NCBI RefSeq assembly: GCF_945859685.1
Contig: NC_079148.1
Span: 20,409,946 to 20,473,945 of the forward strand
Origin: Eupeodes corollae
Lineage: Eukaryota; Arthropoda; Insecta; Diptera; Syrphidae
Length of the DNA stretch: 64,000 nucleotides
Direction of reading: 5' to 3'
In this document: positions 12,419 through 23,900 of the stretch, piece by piece
How positions within the stretch are numbered: the first letter of the stretch is position 1
How the letters are laid out: each line of letters starts with the position of its first letter
The notes under the pieces: generated by a model
What the model saw: only the letters and a program-made list of their open reading frames with translations
What the model was told of the DNA's origin: nothing
The model's database searches: none
Made by a program: the position numbers and the translations under genes

Positions 12419-12874
12419 GTTATACAAATAATAAGGCAGAAAGATGCAGAAGGGCTCTCAAGAAAATTGCTTGGGTAGTTTTTTTACCATAGCAGTTTGA
12501 AAAAAAGGTGAAAATTTTGGTTAACCCTAAATTTTATATACTATATTGTAACATGATACCAAACAAATATATTTTTAAAAAAAAAATTAAAATAACGGTT
12601 TTTTTTAAAAGTCAATAAAACTGAAAAAAAAATTTGTCACCTCCAAAATTTTACGACTGAAATATGATTTTATCTCTAAAACAATTTTGTGCAACGAAGA
12701 ATAATGTTTTTTGACATTAGACAAAATTTTGAGAAAAATCTAATGGACAGTTTTTTTATAAAAAATAAAAACCTAAGAAAAAATGTATAAAAGTTGGTAA
12801 AATTTTACTTTCGACTCAAATAGCTTTTCAAAAGATATTTAATGTTGTATAACAAAATTTATTTGAAGTTGATA

Positions 12875-13084
12875 TCTCTTTTGGTTCTTGAGCTATGGAG
12901 GACGAAAAAAACGTCGCGAAAGTATGGACGTACGGACGTACAAACGTACGTACACACGCACGCACAGACATCTTTCTAAAAATCTTTTATTTCGACTCTA
13001 GGGACCTTGAAACGTCAAGAAATGTCAAAATTTTCAATTTGACAAATCGGACCCATTACAATAACTTCCTATGGGAAATTAATA
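12875..13084 (+). repeat. Right inverted arm of the fold-back unit
   Basis: Contains GTCGCGAAAGTATGGACGTA, the alternating ACGTACG/ACACACGCACG tract, TCTAGGGACCTTGAAACGTC and the end CCTATGGGAAATTAA. It pairs with 12205-12418. Confidence 0.85.
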
Positions 13085-13119
13085 AATGGCTTTTCATTTG
13101 GCTCAGGTAGATTTTGGCG

Positions 13120-13730
13120 CACCGTGGCTGCCATTTTGTTTTGGGGACATCTGTCAAATCTTTTGTTTGTTTTACAGTTGTTTATGCCAAATCATCAATC
13201 ACACGATTGAACAGCACGTTTAAATGATACAACTTTAATATCAAAATGAGTGTTCGTTCACGCAAACGTTGAGCGCGTTGCTTCCATTTTACAATAGATG
13301 TGGTGGCCCTTCACAGTCGACTCTTCAATGTTTGGTGTCTAAATTTGCCGTTTGGTGTGAAAATTAGTCCTTCCCATATGGACCTAGATGATATGTAATT
13401 CCAACAGGACGCTCGCCGCTATATGCCTCACAGCAAACGGCAAGGTTGACATTTTCCATAAATGGTTTGAGGGTTAGGTTCTCTCGCAGAGGTGATGTGA
13501 ATGGGCCACCAAGGTCTTGCGATTTGACCCGCTAGACTTTTTCCTCTCTGGTTACCACACACCACAATCAACCGATGCCCTAAAGGTGAACATATCACCA
13601 GGCTATTGCTCAAATTCAGCCGTATCTATGCGGAAGAGTCATTGAAAATTGGACCACTTGAATCCACGCTCCCGTAAGAAGCCGAGAGACATACATGCGT
13701 CTTTTGAATGAAACTAATTATTTTGTTAAT
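13120..13730 (+). mobile_element. Tc1/mariner-type DNA transposon remnant with internal deletion
   Basis: The N-terminal part reads as YQNECSF-type helix-turn-helix in a mixed frame (about 13230-13340). An internal deletion then leads directly to the segment around the second catalytic Asp (13375-13470, MDLDDM..FQQD...MPHSK), then the remains of GDVNWPP and the C-terminal VIENWTT part near 13640. The first catalytic Asp region is lost. Stops and shifts are numerous. The same subfamily is seen on the minus strand at 61195-61580. Confidence 0.7.
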
Positions 13731-16700
13731 ACCTCAAACACAGCTTGTCTTAATCCATACAACATCTTCCCGTACATTTGGAAAACCCCTTTAGTTTTAA
13801 AAAACTTAATTAAATTGGTGCAAACATTTTAATGAAAAATCTCTTTTTAGACTACTGAAATTTTTCACAAATTGAATTTTCACGTTCCCAAATTTTTTTA
13901 GAAACACAGTTGTTGAATCTTTAAAATTTAACAATTGAAATGTTTAAATTGAATTTAATAATTAAATTTAACAGAATTCTCGTTTGAATTGAACTTTAAT
14001 CTGGACATTTCCCAATCGTTTGACAATTAAAGAATGAAATCTTTTGTCCCATTCAATTGATTGCATTCTTTGGAATTGTTTGTTTTTATGTATTTAATTG
14101 ACATCTGTTTTATCTAGGAACATTTTATCATTGGCTTTAAACCTGTGAATGTAATTCTAGTGAATGTAATCGTAGTTCAGTAATTATTATTATTTCAAAC
14201 ATGCACAACAGAATAATGAATAATGAATAATAATGGATTAAAGAAATTGCTAAAGCCCACATCTGACTATTTTTGTTTTATCTATCGCAATACTGTTGAA
14301 TATAATTTCAGAACATATAAAAATTAACATTAACAACTTACAACACTGCTTATGAATATTTCATGAAAATCAGTGCTATAATTTTGAAGCAAGCCAAAAC
14401 TTTTATGAAAGTTTTTCCAGGAACGAACCTCTCTCATCAACTGAATTTCAAATAGATACAAGTAGTGATGCATAATTTTCCAATAACTATGATTGTTTCT
14501 AGTTCAATTTCGTGAGCATTATTTCGAATTGAATTGTTTGTGGGTAGCTTAAAATGTCTTTTATTTTCTGCCCACTTAAATTTTCTATAAGTCCCGAACT
14601 GTCATATCTATTATCTAGAAACAGAAGCTTTTACTTAACGTGGGTTCTGATGAAACAATTTTCTTGATGATCTTGATTAAAATTTATTGCACAATTTTCA
14701 TTTCGAAATTTCTGGTTTTCCTACAAAATTTTAAATAAATACTCATAAAACGACACGAAATAATAAATACACATAGAAAATTCTTAAACATTTTGAGTAG
14801 GAAAAAGGATCAACGTATGTTAAGCTTCAAGTCAAAGAATTGAAATGCTTGGCTACAATATACAATATGTGTAGTGTACAAAGGAACTTCTTACAAATGT
14901 CTTAGAATCGTATAAAAAGTCACCTCTTCGTGCATACTTAGAAAAAGAGTTAATAATAATTTGTTCTAAAACATAAGGACGTGTAACCTTAGAAATTCTG
15001 TCTCTCTGTTTCTTAAGGAACTATAAATAAAAGCAACAATTTCAAAGGAAACAACTTTTACAATCCCACTTTAGAAAATGCGTCTTCTTTTTCTTATATA
15101 CTATTTGTATATCTATATAATTAAGAAAGGAAAAATAGAATATAATATAGGATACTCAAGGATCACTATACTTGAAGACAGAGAAAAGTCCTTTGAGTCT
15201 GAGTGTCTTAACATTCTTGAGAAGTTTGCTCTAAATTATTTACAATATCAACACAGGATGTTCAAAATACAAGCACATTGCAGAAATATAGAAAATAAAA
15301 GGATGACAGAATAAGGACTCGTCACTTCAGTGAACGTATTCCTATGTAGTCATATACATTCATACAGTGTTGAAAAAAGGTATCTTTGCAATCTCCTATC
15401 GTTGTCATCTTTTCTCACTCCTTGAGCTTGAGCTCTGTAACGTACTTCGACTACCTAAACCTATAATGAAATGAAATCATATAAAATTCTTTCAATAACC
15501 TGCCGACTGAGTACATATTGGCTGAACTCCATAAAGTCCTTAAAATTCTTCCTTTTATTTTGTATTGTATACTCTGGCAAGGATATAGCAATGCATAGAA
15601 ATGTACATGAAATATTTTATACAAGTACAAAAACGTACCTATAAATACATGTATGCTGCTATATAGGAAGGAAGTATACTTCTTGACAGCCATATAATAT
15701 GTAAGTTGTCGCCAGTTAAGGGATATTTTACTCCTAGACAGCAAACTGAGTGCAAAAAATGTACCTTTTTTCTTTTTAATAAATTGCCTTTATGTCCTTT
15801 CATATGAACGCCAATTTAATTTTCTTTCGTTTATATTTTTCATATCATGAACCCAGACATGGGAATATGGGATGTTATTTTCACAGCAAGGACTCTCACT
15901 CTCGTACCTTTCTAAATCATAATTTTTTCAAGTGAAAAATATATTATACCAATCAAAATTGTCTGAAAGTGTACATTAAAGGGGTTTTTATTTTTATCCA
16001 AAATAAAGAAATGTGATAAAAGTAAAAAAAAATATTTATTTTTTGTCTCAATTTAGGTCATTTTCTTGTCCTTTTTCCTGCTTTCTTCATAAAAAAGGAC
16101 TTATTTGCAGAATACCTTCCTTTTAACTTGATTGATATAAAAAAAGAAAAAAACATCCTTTCAATCCTTTTTTTTTTGTGTCCTCTTCTTGACGATTTGT
16201 TGCTTCAATTTAAAAAAAGATAAAAAAGAAAAATGTATGCTGATAAGAGTTTTCTTCTTATTTTATTTGGCAGCCATTTTGCTGGCAAATTATTTCCCAT
16301 ATTACCTACTCTAAGAATTCAAACTTCATGAAGCAATTTTTTTGAATCATTCTTAACAAAAAAAAAGCAAACAGCTTTCAACTTAGAACCGAAAAACGTT
16401 GTTCGTTTCTAGTGTGTTTTTCTTTTGTAAAGGATTTCATTTGAGTGCATATGAATGAGTTTCAAAAAAAAAATTATAAAGGAAGTATTTATTTATTTTT
16501 CCTTAAAATACTTTCAATACTTTTGTCAATTCCATGTTTTTCTTAAAATTCGATGAAGTTCGTTGTATCGATTTTTAAACTTTCATTTTAAACAAAAAAT
16601 TCATTAATTTATTCATTAGTCATGTCAATTGAATGTTTTTCAATGCATTTTGTAATCGCTCGGAACTTGGTAAAAATCAATCTTTTACAACTATTTAACA

Positions 16701-16984
16701 GCTAATAAACGAAGTTTCGAAGCAATTTACCTTTAAATGGTGTTTTGAAAACTATTGTGTATCCAAAAGCAAAGAAAACAACCGTATAATCTCAATATAT
16801 GTCTTTATTCGTTGGCTGCTAAATCAAGAGAGACCCGTTTACAGATTTTCTATAGTTTACAGATTGTCTATGCTATCTGTTTAAAAAGTGACAGCTGTAT
16901 ACGCTGTGTCCATATTCCTGATAGCGGTGAATATCCAACATCTCCCGTTTTTAAGATGTCTAAACATATGTTTAGTTTGCGAGT
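13731..16984. other. Gene-less AT-rich stretch
   Basis: No gene or element recognised. A 78-residue frame at 15078-15314 begins with a hydrophobic run but has no known motif, no neighbouring splice evidence and AT-rich codons, so it is left unannotated. Poly-A/T runs are common at 16020-16500. Confidence 0.55.
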
Positions 16985-17303
16985 CCAAGTTTTTTTTTGG
17001 AGGAACCCGGTTTCGCATTGGACGTTAAGATTCATTAATTTCCTATCTACATCAAATTTGTCTATTTAAAACAACGGCTCCCCGACACATTTTTCTACAC
17101 ATCGAACATTTACACATATAGACCTATCCTTTCTTACCTCCCAAATTACATTAAACGCTTGCTGGGAAACCCTTCCTAACTTACACGGAAGCAATCATTT
17201 TCCAATTATGATAAAAATACCAATAGATATCAGACACAAACCTATTAAACTTCAACCCAAATTTAAAACCAACAATGCGAATTGGGAATTATTTAAAAAG
17301 AAA
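16985..17303 (+). pseudogene. I-element endonuclease C-terminal part, broken
   Basis: One frame gives FINFLSTSNLSI, a stop, then NNGSPTHFSTHRTFTHIDLS and LHGSNHFPI. These are the late endonuclease motifs of I elements (SPTHFS..., THIDL, SDHFPI with Ser-Asp changed to Ser-Asn here). A frameshift near 17300 joins it to the RT frame. The first half of the domain is absent or unrecognisable. Confidence 0.7.
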
Positions 17304-17305
17304 AC

Positions 17306-20275
17306 GATGAATTTTTAACTTCACATCCAATATCCAATAATATTAATAAGGAAGCTGCATTAATCACAAAGTCGATAAGATATGCAGCTCATATGTGTAT
17401 TCCTCAAACAAAAAATGCACAACACAAAGCCGTAGTCCCGTCGTGGACTAAAGAACTTCAAAAACTTCGAACCAAGAAACAAACAGCTTTTCACCTCTTT
17501 AAAAGACATCCAACCGATATAAATCTTATTTCATATCGAAAACTTAACGCTCTTTTCCGTAGAACAGCTAGAATCGAAAAGCAAAAATGCTTTGAACTGT
17601 TCACGTCCAACATAAACCCGAGCACTTCCACTAAAAAGCTCTGGGGCGATATAAAAACATTGACGGGGAACTTTACACCCCACACAATTAAAACTATATC
17701 GGAAGGCTTGCAGATTTTAACCTGTCCTTATCAAATCGCAGAACATTTTGCCAAAACTTGGTCAGATTATTCAAACGACTCTGAATTCCATCCTAATTTT
17801 TTAATCAACAAAACTAATACTGCTACTGAGACAAACTACTCACTGCAAATTCCAGATTCCATAACTGAAAGCATTGACCTTCCCATCAATATGATTGAAC
17901 TGAACTCTAGTTTAGGCTCAACAAAAGGAAACACACCTGGATTTGACAGAATCAACTACCAGATGCTAAAAAATACTTCACTTTCTTTTAAAGAAAGGCT
18001 TTTAAATTGTTTTAATGAAGTTTTCACTAAAGGAATCATACCTCAAATCTGGAAGACAGCCACAGTTGTTCCAATTCCTAAACCGAAAAAAGACCCCACC
18101 TCAACACAAGGATACCGTCCAATATCCCTTCTGCCCTGCACTGGAAAAATTCTTGAAAAAATAATTGCAAAAAGACTTTCCTGGTTCCTAGAAAAGAAAA
18201 ATGTTCTTGATGTTAACCAAGTGGCTTTTAAACACAATAAAGATACCATGGACGCATTGCTGCATATCGACGAATATGTTACAACAGCTTTATCAAGCAA
18301 AAACCATATCTCGATTCTTTCAATAGATTTTGAAAAAGCTTTCGACCGGATAGGTATCCATATCATTTTAAATAAGCTGGCAAAATGGAAAATCGGTCCT
18401 AACATGTTTAAAACTATAAAATCATTTCTAAGCAACCGGCAATTTCGAATAAGAGCAAATGGAGTTATTTCAAATGTCAAACAACTGAAAAACGGAATTA
18501 ACCAAGTATCCCCTTTATCGGTTATATTGTTTAATGTAGCTTTCAACGACATCTCTGATATCTTAAAAAACATGAATTCTGTAAAATACTCGCTATAAGC
18601 TGATGATCTTGTACTTTTCACTAAATGTAAGGACCTAGAAATAGTAAAAACATTATTCTTAAATGTTCTCGAAAAAATACACACTTGGTGCAATACTTCA
18701 GGTGCTAAGATCTCTTCAGGGAAAAGTACAATATTACATATTTGTAAAAAAACCAGTTGTACAAAAAATATTGATCTTAATTTTAACAATACTAACATAA
18801 CTAATAATAAGTATCTTAAGATCCTTGGTCTGTATTTTGACTCAAATTATAGTTTTAAAACGCATTGTCTAGAACTTATGAAAAACCTAGTCACCAGATT
18901 AAATATTATAAAAGTACTATCATCTAAAAATAGCTTTTGTCATATAAACTCGCTTATAAATGTAACTAGATCTATTATCTTATCCAAAATCGATTACGGA
19001 TTAGTTGTGTATGGCAAATGTTCTAAGTCAAATATGCAAGCAGTCTTATCACCATATCACGCAGCCGCCAGAATTAGTCTTAAGGCGTTCAGAACAACAC
19101 CCATCAAGAACATCCTCACAGAAAGTGGCCTGCCAGCTATCACCCATCGGTTTGAATATTTGACGTCACTTTTAATAGCTAAGGTTGCAACATCACAAAA
19201 TTCACCCATAGTATTAGATGTGAACAAAATTTTATCCCGTAGAAAAACGAGCAAACTACCTTCAACGTTATCAAATGCTGTCACCGCCTCTCAAAAAATG
19301 AATATATCACTTTCAATCAATGGGCAAGGATTACGATCAATAAAATTTCCTCCATGGTTGATACCACAAGAATCAATTATCACTGAACTCGCTTCATTTC
19401 CGAAAAGCACAACAAATCCAACTGTTTATAGACACATATTCAAGAAAATCCAAGAAGACTACTTCCACTGGAACTTTATCTACACAGATGGATCAAAAAG
19501 CGAAAAAGGAACATCATTTGCTGTCGTTAATGATAAGGGAGACATTCAAGCCAAAGGGTTATTACCTGAATTTGCATCTGTATACAGAGCCGAAGCTGTA
19601 GCAATCTTACAAGCTGCAAACCAACATCAAGGTAAAAAAACTCTCATTTGTACGGATAGCCTTTCCACAATCAATGCCATTCAAAACATCGACAATAAAA
19701 ACGCAACCATACAAATTATACGGGACAAGCATATAGCCAACAGAAGAACCCTCAAACTAGTTTGGGTTCCTGGGCACGCAAAAATCCCAGGTAATGAATT
19801 TGCAGACAAAGCAGCACGAATCGCGTCAAGCGAACCTCTTCTTACTTTCTCAGTCAACAACAAAGAAGACATCAAGAGAAGGATACAAAACATTCATCGA
19901 AATAAAGTTGAAGTTGAATGGAGTGGATATACTCATCATTATTCAAAAATTAATCCAAGAGGTGCACGCATCATATATCCAACAACTGTATCAAACCGAA
20001 TGGTGAAATGCTTTCTTCGACTCAGACTTGGACACACTCTGGCTACAAACAGCTATCTAATTAGTAAAGAAACCCAACCGAACTGCAAATTTTGCCATAA
20101 TAACTCGCCTTTTACAATTCAACATTTTATTTATGATTGCCCAAAAATTAAACAAACTTCAACAACCTTTTTCAATGACACTAACTTATGTGATATACTA
20201 TCATCTCCTTCAGAGTTAAACATTAAACATATATATAACCTACTAACTTCTCTTCAACTAGATACATTTATTTAA
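17306..20275 (+). pseudogene. I-element ORF2: reverse transcriptase and RNase H with one premature stop
   Basis: The frame holds KTATVVPIPKP, YRPISLLPCTGKILEKII (RT fingers), ILSIDFEKAFDRI (motif A, catalytic Asp), GINQVSPLSVILF (PQG motif changed to NQV) and then SL-stop-ADDLVLF at 18590-18610: the stop TAA at 18596-18598 sits where the Tyr of YADD belongs. The same frame continues with NKYLKILGLYFD, then RNase H with FIYTDGSKSEKGTSFAVV, VYRAEAVAILQA, LICTDSLSTI and WVPGHAKIPGNEFADKAAR (all four acidic positions present) and ends with CKFCHNN...HFIYDC, a CCHC-like finger. The enzyme would copy element RNA at the nicked target. ATGs at 17393 and 18878 only open sub-frames and are not real starts. 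Confidence 0.85.
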
Positions 20276-20390
20276 TTTTTTTTTAAACTAGCTGAAAGCC
20301 TGGTGGCTATGGCTTTATAATAATTAAGTTAATATGTAATTTATTATATGTTAATTAATAATAAAATAAAAAAATAAAAAAAAAAAAATC
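20276..20390 (+). repeat. 3' untranslated end and A/TAA-rich tail of the I element
   Basis: After the stop TAA, about 60 bases precede TTAATTAATAATAAAATAAA and an A run. I elements end in TAA repeats rather than long poly-A, which fits. Confidence 0.7.
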
Positions 20391-20412
20391 ATTAATGGTT
20401 GTTAGATCTTTT

Positions 20413-21700
20413 TCAGTACGTGAGGGCTGAAATGAAGGACTGCTTGGCTTGATGTTTTCGCCTTGTTAACTCTAATGTTGTTGAAGAAGGAATATTTGAG
20501 CTATCTTCTCCTGGTAATGGGTTTTGTTGAGAAGCCTTGTTTTCACATTCCTGAAAATTAAAAAGAAAGTTAGAATTAGATTTCTCAATTACCGAATGTC
20601 TAGACTTTAATTGGTTCAAATGACGTCTCCAGGTTTTTGTTCCTACTTGGACTGCATACATAACTGTTCCAATCCTTGTAAGTATAACACCTGGTGACCA
20701 TGAATTTTGGTGTTTGTCGTAGTTTTTGGCAAAGATTAATTCGTTTGGTTGAAACTCCTTTCACTTTACTCGATGTTTTAAGTTAAACTGCTTTTCCATC
20801 TTGTGATTTCTTTAATCAGCTTCAAAAGACGATAGCTTGAGTAGGTCGAGTTGTATTTTCATCTTGCGTCCTAGCATAATTTCAGCTGGTGTGACATTGT
20901 TCGGAAGTTGACCGTTTGGTGTAGACCTATATCTTTGAAGAAAAGTCTGGAGAGCTGAGCTCCCTTCGAGCTTTTTCATCGTCCGCTTGAATGTGTCGAC
21001 GAACTTTTCCGCCTGCCCATTTGACTGCGGGTGAAATGGTGCCGTTCTGATGTGCTGTATACCACCACTGTCGCAAAATTCTACAAAACTTCCAGACGAA
21101 AACTGCGTGCCATTGTCTGAAACAACGATGTCGGGAAGTCCAAACCTAGCAAAACCTTCCCGGAGCACTCTAATAGGTTGTAGTCGACTGCATATGAAAA
21201 ACTTCCGGTCACTTCGAGTAGGAATCCACAATAATCGGAAACATGGAATTCTAAAAGGGCCCAGCATAATCAAGATGAATTCGTGACCACGTTTTGGCTC
21301 CCACTGGCCACGAAGATAATGGGTCATTGATAGGTGCGGGTGCTGCCTTTGCACATGAAGAACATTCCTTAACCATTTGCATGATGTCTTTATCTATGTG
21401 CGAGTGCCTTCATGCGAACAATTCCGGGGTGCCCAGTATGCAACTGCTTTAGTACTTGCTTCTGCAATAAAATGGGAACAACAATGTTATATTGTAATAA
21501 TATACAACCTTTTGCTTGGCTTAAAGCTTCCCGATGGAAATAAAACAAAAATAGGCTTACATCCGTCTCTTTTTGAAGAATATTAAACTTGACTGGTAAA
21601 TTTTGGACTGAAACTGATAAGACTTTGTTGACTTCATCTTCAATTTGAATTGCAGCAATTACGAAATCTTCTTCCTTTTTAACAGCTTGACGATTTATCA
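20413..21700 (-). pseudogene. Gypsy integrase and C-terminal region, broken
   Basis: Near 21390-21470 LHTGHPGIVRMKALAHR is the end of the His-rich zinc-binding part of integrase. After several stops the core has FGLPDIVVSDNGTQFSS (catalytic Asp), GIQHIRTAPFHPQSNGQAEK (catalytic Glu region) and YRSTPNGQLPNNVTPAEIML. Downstream is WRRHLNQLKSRH, a typical end of the integrase C-terminal domain, in a frame ending at 20413. The first catalytic Asp segment is in the decayed part. Confidence 0.8.
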
Positions 21701-21861
21701 ATCGCAATAACGCATCGGTATTCAAAGTCATACAATAGCAGCGTAAGAGTCCATCTCTGTAATCGATGTGCAGTGTATACTAGAACTCCTTTCTTCGATC
21801 CAAAAACAGCCAAGAGCGATTGATGATCCGTCTGAAGGAAAAATTCCTCCCATAAATCCAT

Positions 21862-22673
21862 CTGTGAAACTTCTTAACACAAAACACTAGTGCCAGTGCT
21901 TCTTTTTAGGACTGGCTATAGTTTTGCTCCGTTTTAGTTAAAGCCCTTGAAACATGTACCACTGGCTGTTTGGAACCGTCTGGAAATCTATGAAGCATAA
22001 CTCCACCAATGCCGTCTTTCGATGTATCCCCAGCAACTATAATTTCCTTTGCTGGATCAAAGTGGACTAAAACCAAACCTGATTGAAGCGCTTCTTTAAC
22101 TTTGTTGAACGCAGCATGACATTCATCAGACCAACGGAACTTTACATCCTTCTTGAGCAGGTTATCCATTGGGGCACGTATTTCACACACATTTGCAATG
22201 AACTGCAAATAAAAGTTGAGCATTTCCAAAAATGAACGTAGATCTGTAGTTTCCTTGGGCTCCGGCATGTCTGCAATTGCTGATATACGCTTTCGGTCGG
22301 ACCTTCGTCCGCTGTTATCAATCACAAACCTCACCTGTGGTTGGAAAAATTGACATTTTTCGTAATTCAATTTGAATCCCCACTCTGCAGCTATGATGAT
22401 GTCATCAATAAATGACACTACACCCTTCAATCCAGTCAACATTGTGCTTGTTATTTGTCGAAACGTACCTGGTCCGGTCTTTACTCCCAGAGGTAGTCTC
22501 TGGTGCTGCAGCAAACCTTGGTGAGTATTGACTGTCAACAGCTGTTGTGAATCTTCACTCACTTTAACCTGTAAGTATGCATCTGACAGATCAATGGTTG
22601 CAGAATATTTACCTCCCTGCAACGTTACAAGAATTTCTTCCGGTAAAGGTAGTGGAAATTGATGTGGCTCCAA
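21862..22673 (-). pseudogene. Gypsy reverse transcriptase and start of RNase H, broken
   Basis: The 255-residue frame (21906-22673) has FPLPLPEEI, YSATIDLSDAYLQVKV (motif A), LPLGVKTGPGTFRQ, and SFIDDIIIAA (the xxDD motif as FIDD). Directly after it, EWGFKLNYEKCQFF follows with a short stretch missing compared with the family. Then DLRSFLEMLNFYLQFI and, in RNase H, VAGDTSKDGIGGVM and VVHVSRALTKTEQNYS. After a stop the RNase H part KEALALVFCVKKFHRWIYGR continues. The ~15-residue gap next to the catalytic FIDD and the stop mean it is inactive. Confidence 0.85.
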
Positions 22674-22924
22674 CGCATCGTTCAGCCCGGTAAAAAAATC
22701 CGCACAGATTCATATATTAATTTTTGTTAAGAGAATGAAAAAGTTAGAGAAAAGTTGAAAATGAAAATTTGAAATTGTCAAAACCGATTTGTAACTAACT
22801 CCCAAGGGATTCTTTTCTCAACATTTCTTCAACATTTAAAGCACACAAAAGGAGTAAAGTGACTACCTTTAAAACGTTAAGTTTGTAAACACATTGCAAT
22901 ATAGCGATTTAAAACTGGCATCTT

Positions 22925-23900
22925 GCTCTCTTATCGAAAATGCTTGCTTTCGTTATCAAAGAATCTCTTCTTCGTTTAATTAGAAAATTTTCTTTCGAAC
23001 CGTTCGAGTCTGAAACTCATAAAATAAATGCTGGTGTGCCCCAGGGCTCCGTTTTGTCTCCGACACTCTTCCTCATTTTTTTAAATGATCTCCTGTCTGT
23101 TACTTCTATTCCAATACATTGTTTCGCTGACGATATCACTCTAAGCTTTTCATATTCGTTTCCAGACTCACAATCCTCCTCTTCGGATGTGGAGCTGCAG
23201 GGGCAAAATATGATTAGCTCATCAAATTCCAACCTACACTGCATTTTAATGCTTCGAAAACCCAATGCTGTTTTGTATCGTTAAAGCGGGATAAACCCTC
23301 TTTGCCACTATCTATGGGTGGCACTTGCATCAACGAAACGGAAAATCTTTACATTATTGGAATGTGCATCAGCAACTATCTTTTGTGGAGCGATCACATA
23401 AGCGATGTTGTCAAAAATGCCGCAAGATGTCTAGGTTTTTTGATACGTTGCAAGAAATTTTTCTCTCCGTCTGATCTGGTTACAATCTACAAAACCTATG
23501 TACGTCCGAAACTTGAATATAACTCTCATCTCTGGGCTGGTGCTCCAGTAACTTATTTAATATTCTTGGACAGCATTTTTAAAAAAAGAGCTTTAAAAAT
23601 GATTGGTGACATTAACATCATCAACTCGTTTACGTCACTTGAACATCGACGCAAGGTTTCTTGTCTCACCCTTTTTTACCGTTATTTAAACGGACTATGC
23701 TCTAGTGAAATAGCCAGTTGTATTCCTCCATGCCCATCAGTTTACCCTTGCTCCCAACTCCGGCCTCACTATAAAGTGCAGGGATTCATTTTTTAGCCGT
23801 ACTACGCGAATGTGTAACGCCTTGCCACGCTCTATATTTCTCTATTATTGCAATTTTCAGGAATTCAAAACAATGCTCACACTGTATCTTTGGCATATTA
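22925..23900 (+). mobile_element. CR1-like LINE fragment, copy C (RT middle and 3' end)
   Basis: It starts inside RT at TCTTATCGAAAATG, the same word as in copy A near 29445. NAGVPQGSVLSPTLFLIFLN and HCFADDITLSFSY give the PQG motif and an intact FADD catalytic motif. The next frame (23302-23796) has LEYNSHLWAGAPVTYL, IFKKRALKMIGD and LEHRRKVSCLTLFYRY, the usual C-terminal part. A frameshift near 23284 and a ~12-residue gap before HKINAG make it inactive. Clade name is by motif memory; it could be placed in a nearby Jockey-superfamily clade. Confidence 0.75.

Larger units (their letters stand above)
11911..13084 (+). mobile_element. TTAAC-family repeat, copy 2, fold-back form
   Basis: The left ~295 bases match the left part of the copies at 25341 and 38851. 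At 12205 the sequence switches to a reverse-complement copy of the family's right end, and the forward right end follows at 12875-13084. The result is a left segment joined to a hairpin-like unit with ~210-bp inverted arms. The internal segment (about 12640-12840) is also in reverse orientation, including the reversed TCAATTCGATTTTT-type unit. No coding capacity. Confidence 0.8.
16985..20390 (+). mobile_element. I-clade non-LTR retrotransposon, 5'-truncated, nearly open ORF2
   Basis: It contains the C-terminal part of the endonuclease, a full-length RT, RNase H and a terminal zinc-finger region, followed by a 3' end rich in TAA/AATAAA and A runs (20335-20390), as expected for I elements. It abuts the gypsy element on the other strand at about 20405. 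It is the best preserved element of the window: from 17306 to 20275 one frame is interrupted by a single stop. No ORF1 was recognised. Confidence 0.85.
20405..22690 (-). mobile_element. Ty3/gypsy LTR retrotransposon, pol fragment
   Basis: On the minus strand RT, RNase H and integrase follow in gypsy order from 22673 to 20413. Gag, protease and the first part of RT are missing at the 22690 end, and no long terminal repeats were recognised on either side. The 3' side abuts the A-rich tail of the I element. Stops and frame changes separate the domains. Confidence 0.85.

Noticed and set aside
15078..15314. 78-residue + strand frame with hydrophobic start
   Set aside because: No known motif, AT-driven composition, no splice context; chance frame.
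18043..18798. 251-residue minus-strand frame
   Set aside because: It lies antisense to the I-element RT, whose motifs are clear on the + strand; a shadow frame.
20405..22690. Envelope-bearing endogenous retrovirus (errantivirus)
   Set aside because: Only pol domains are visible; there is no envelope-like frame after integrase, so a plain gypsy element is the simpler call.
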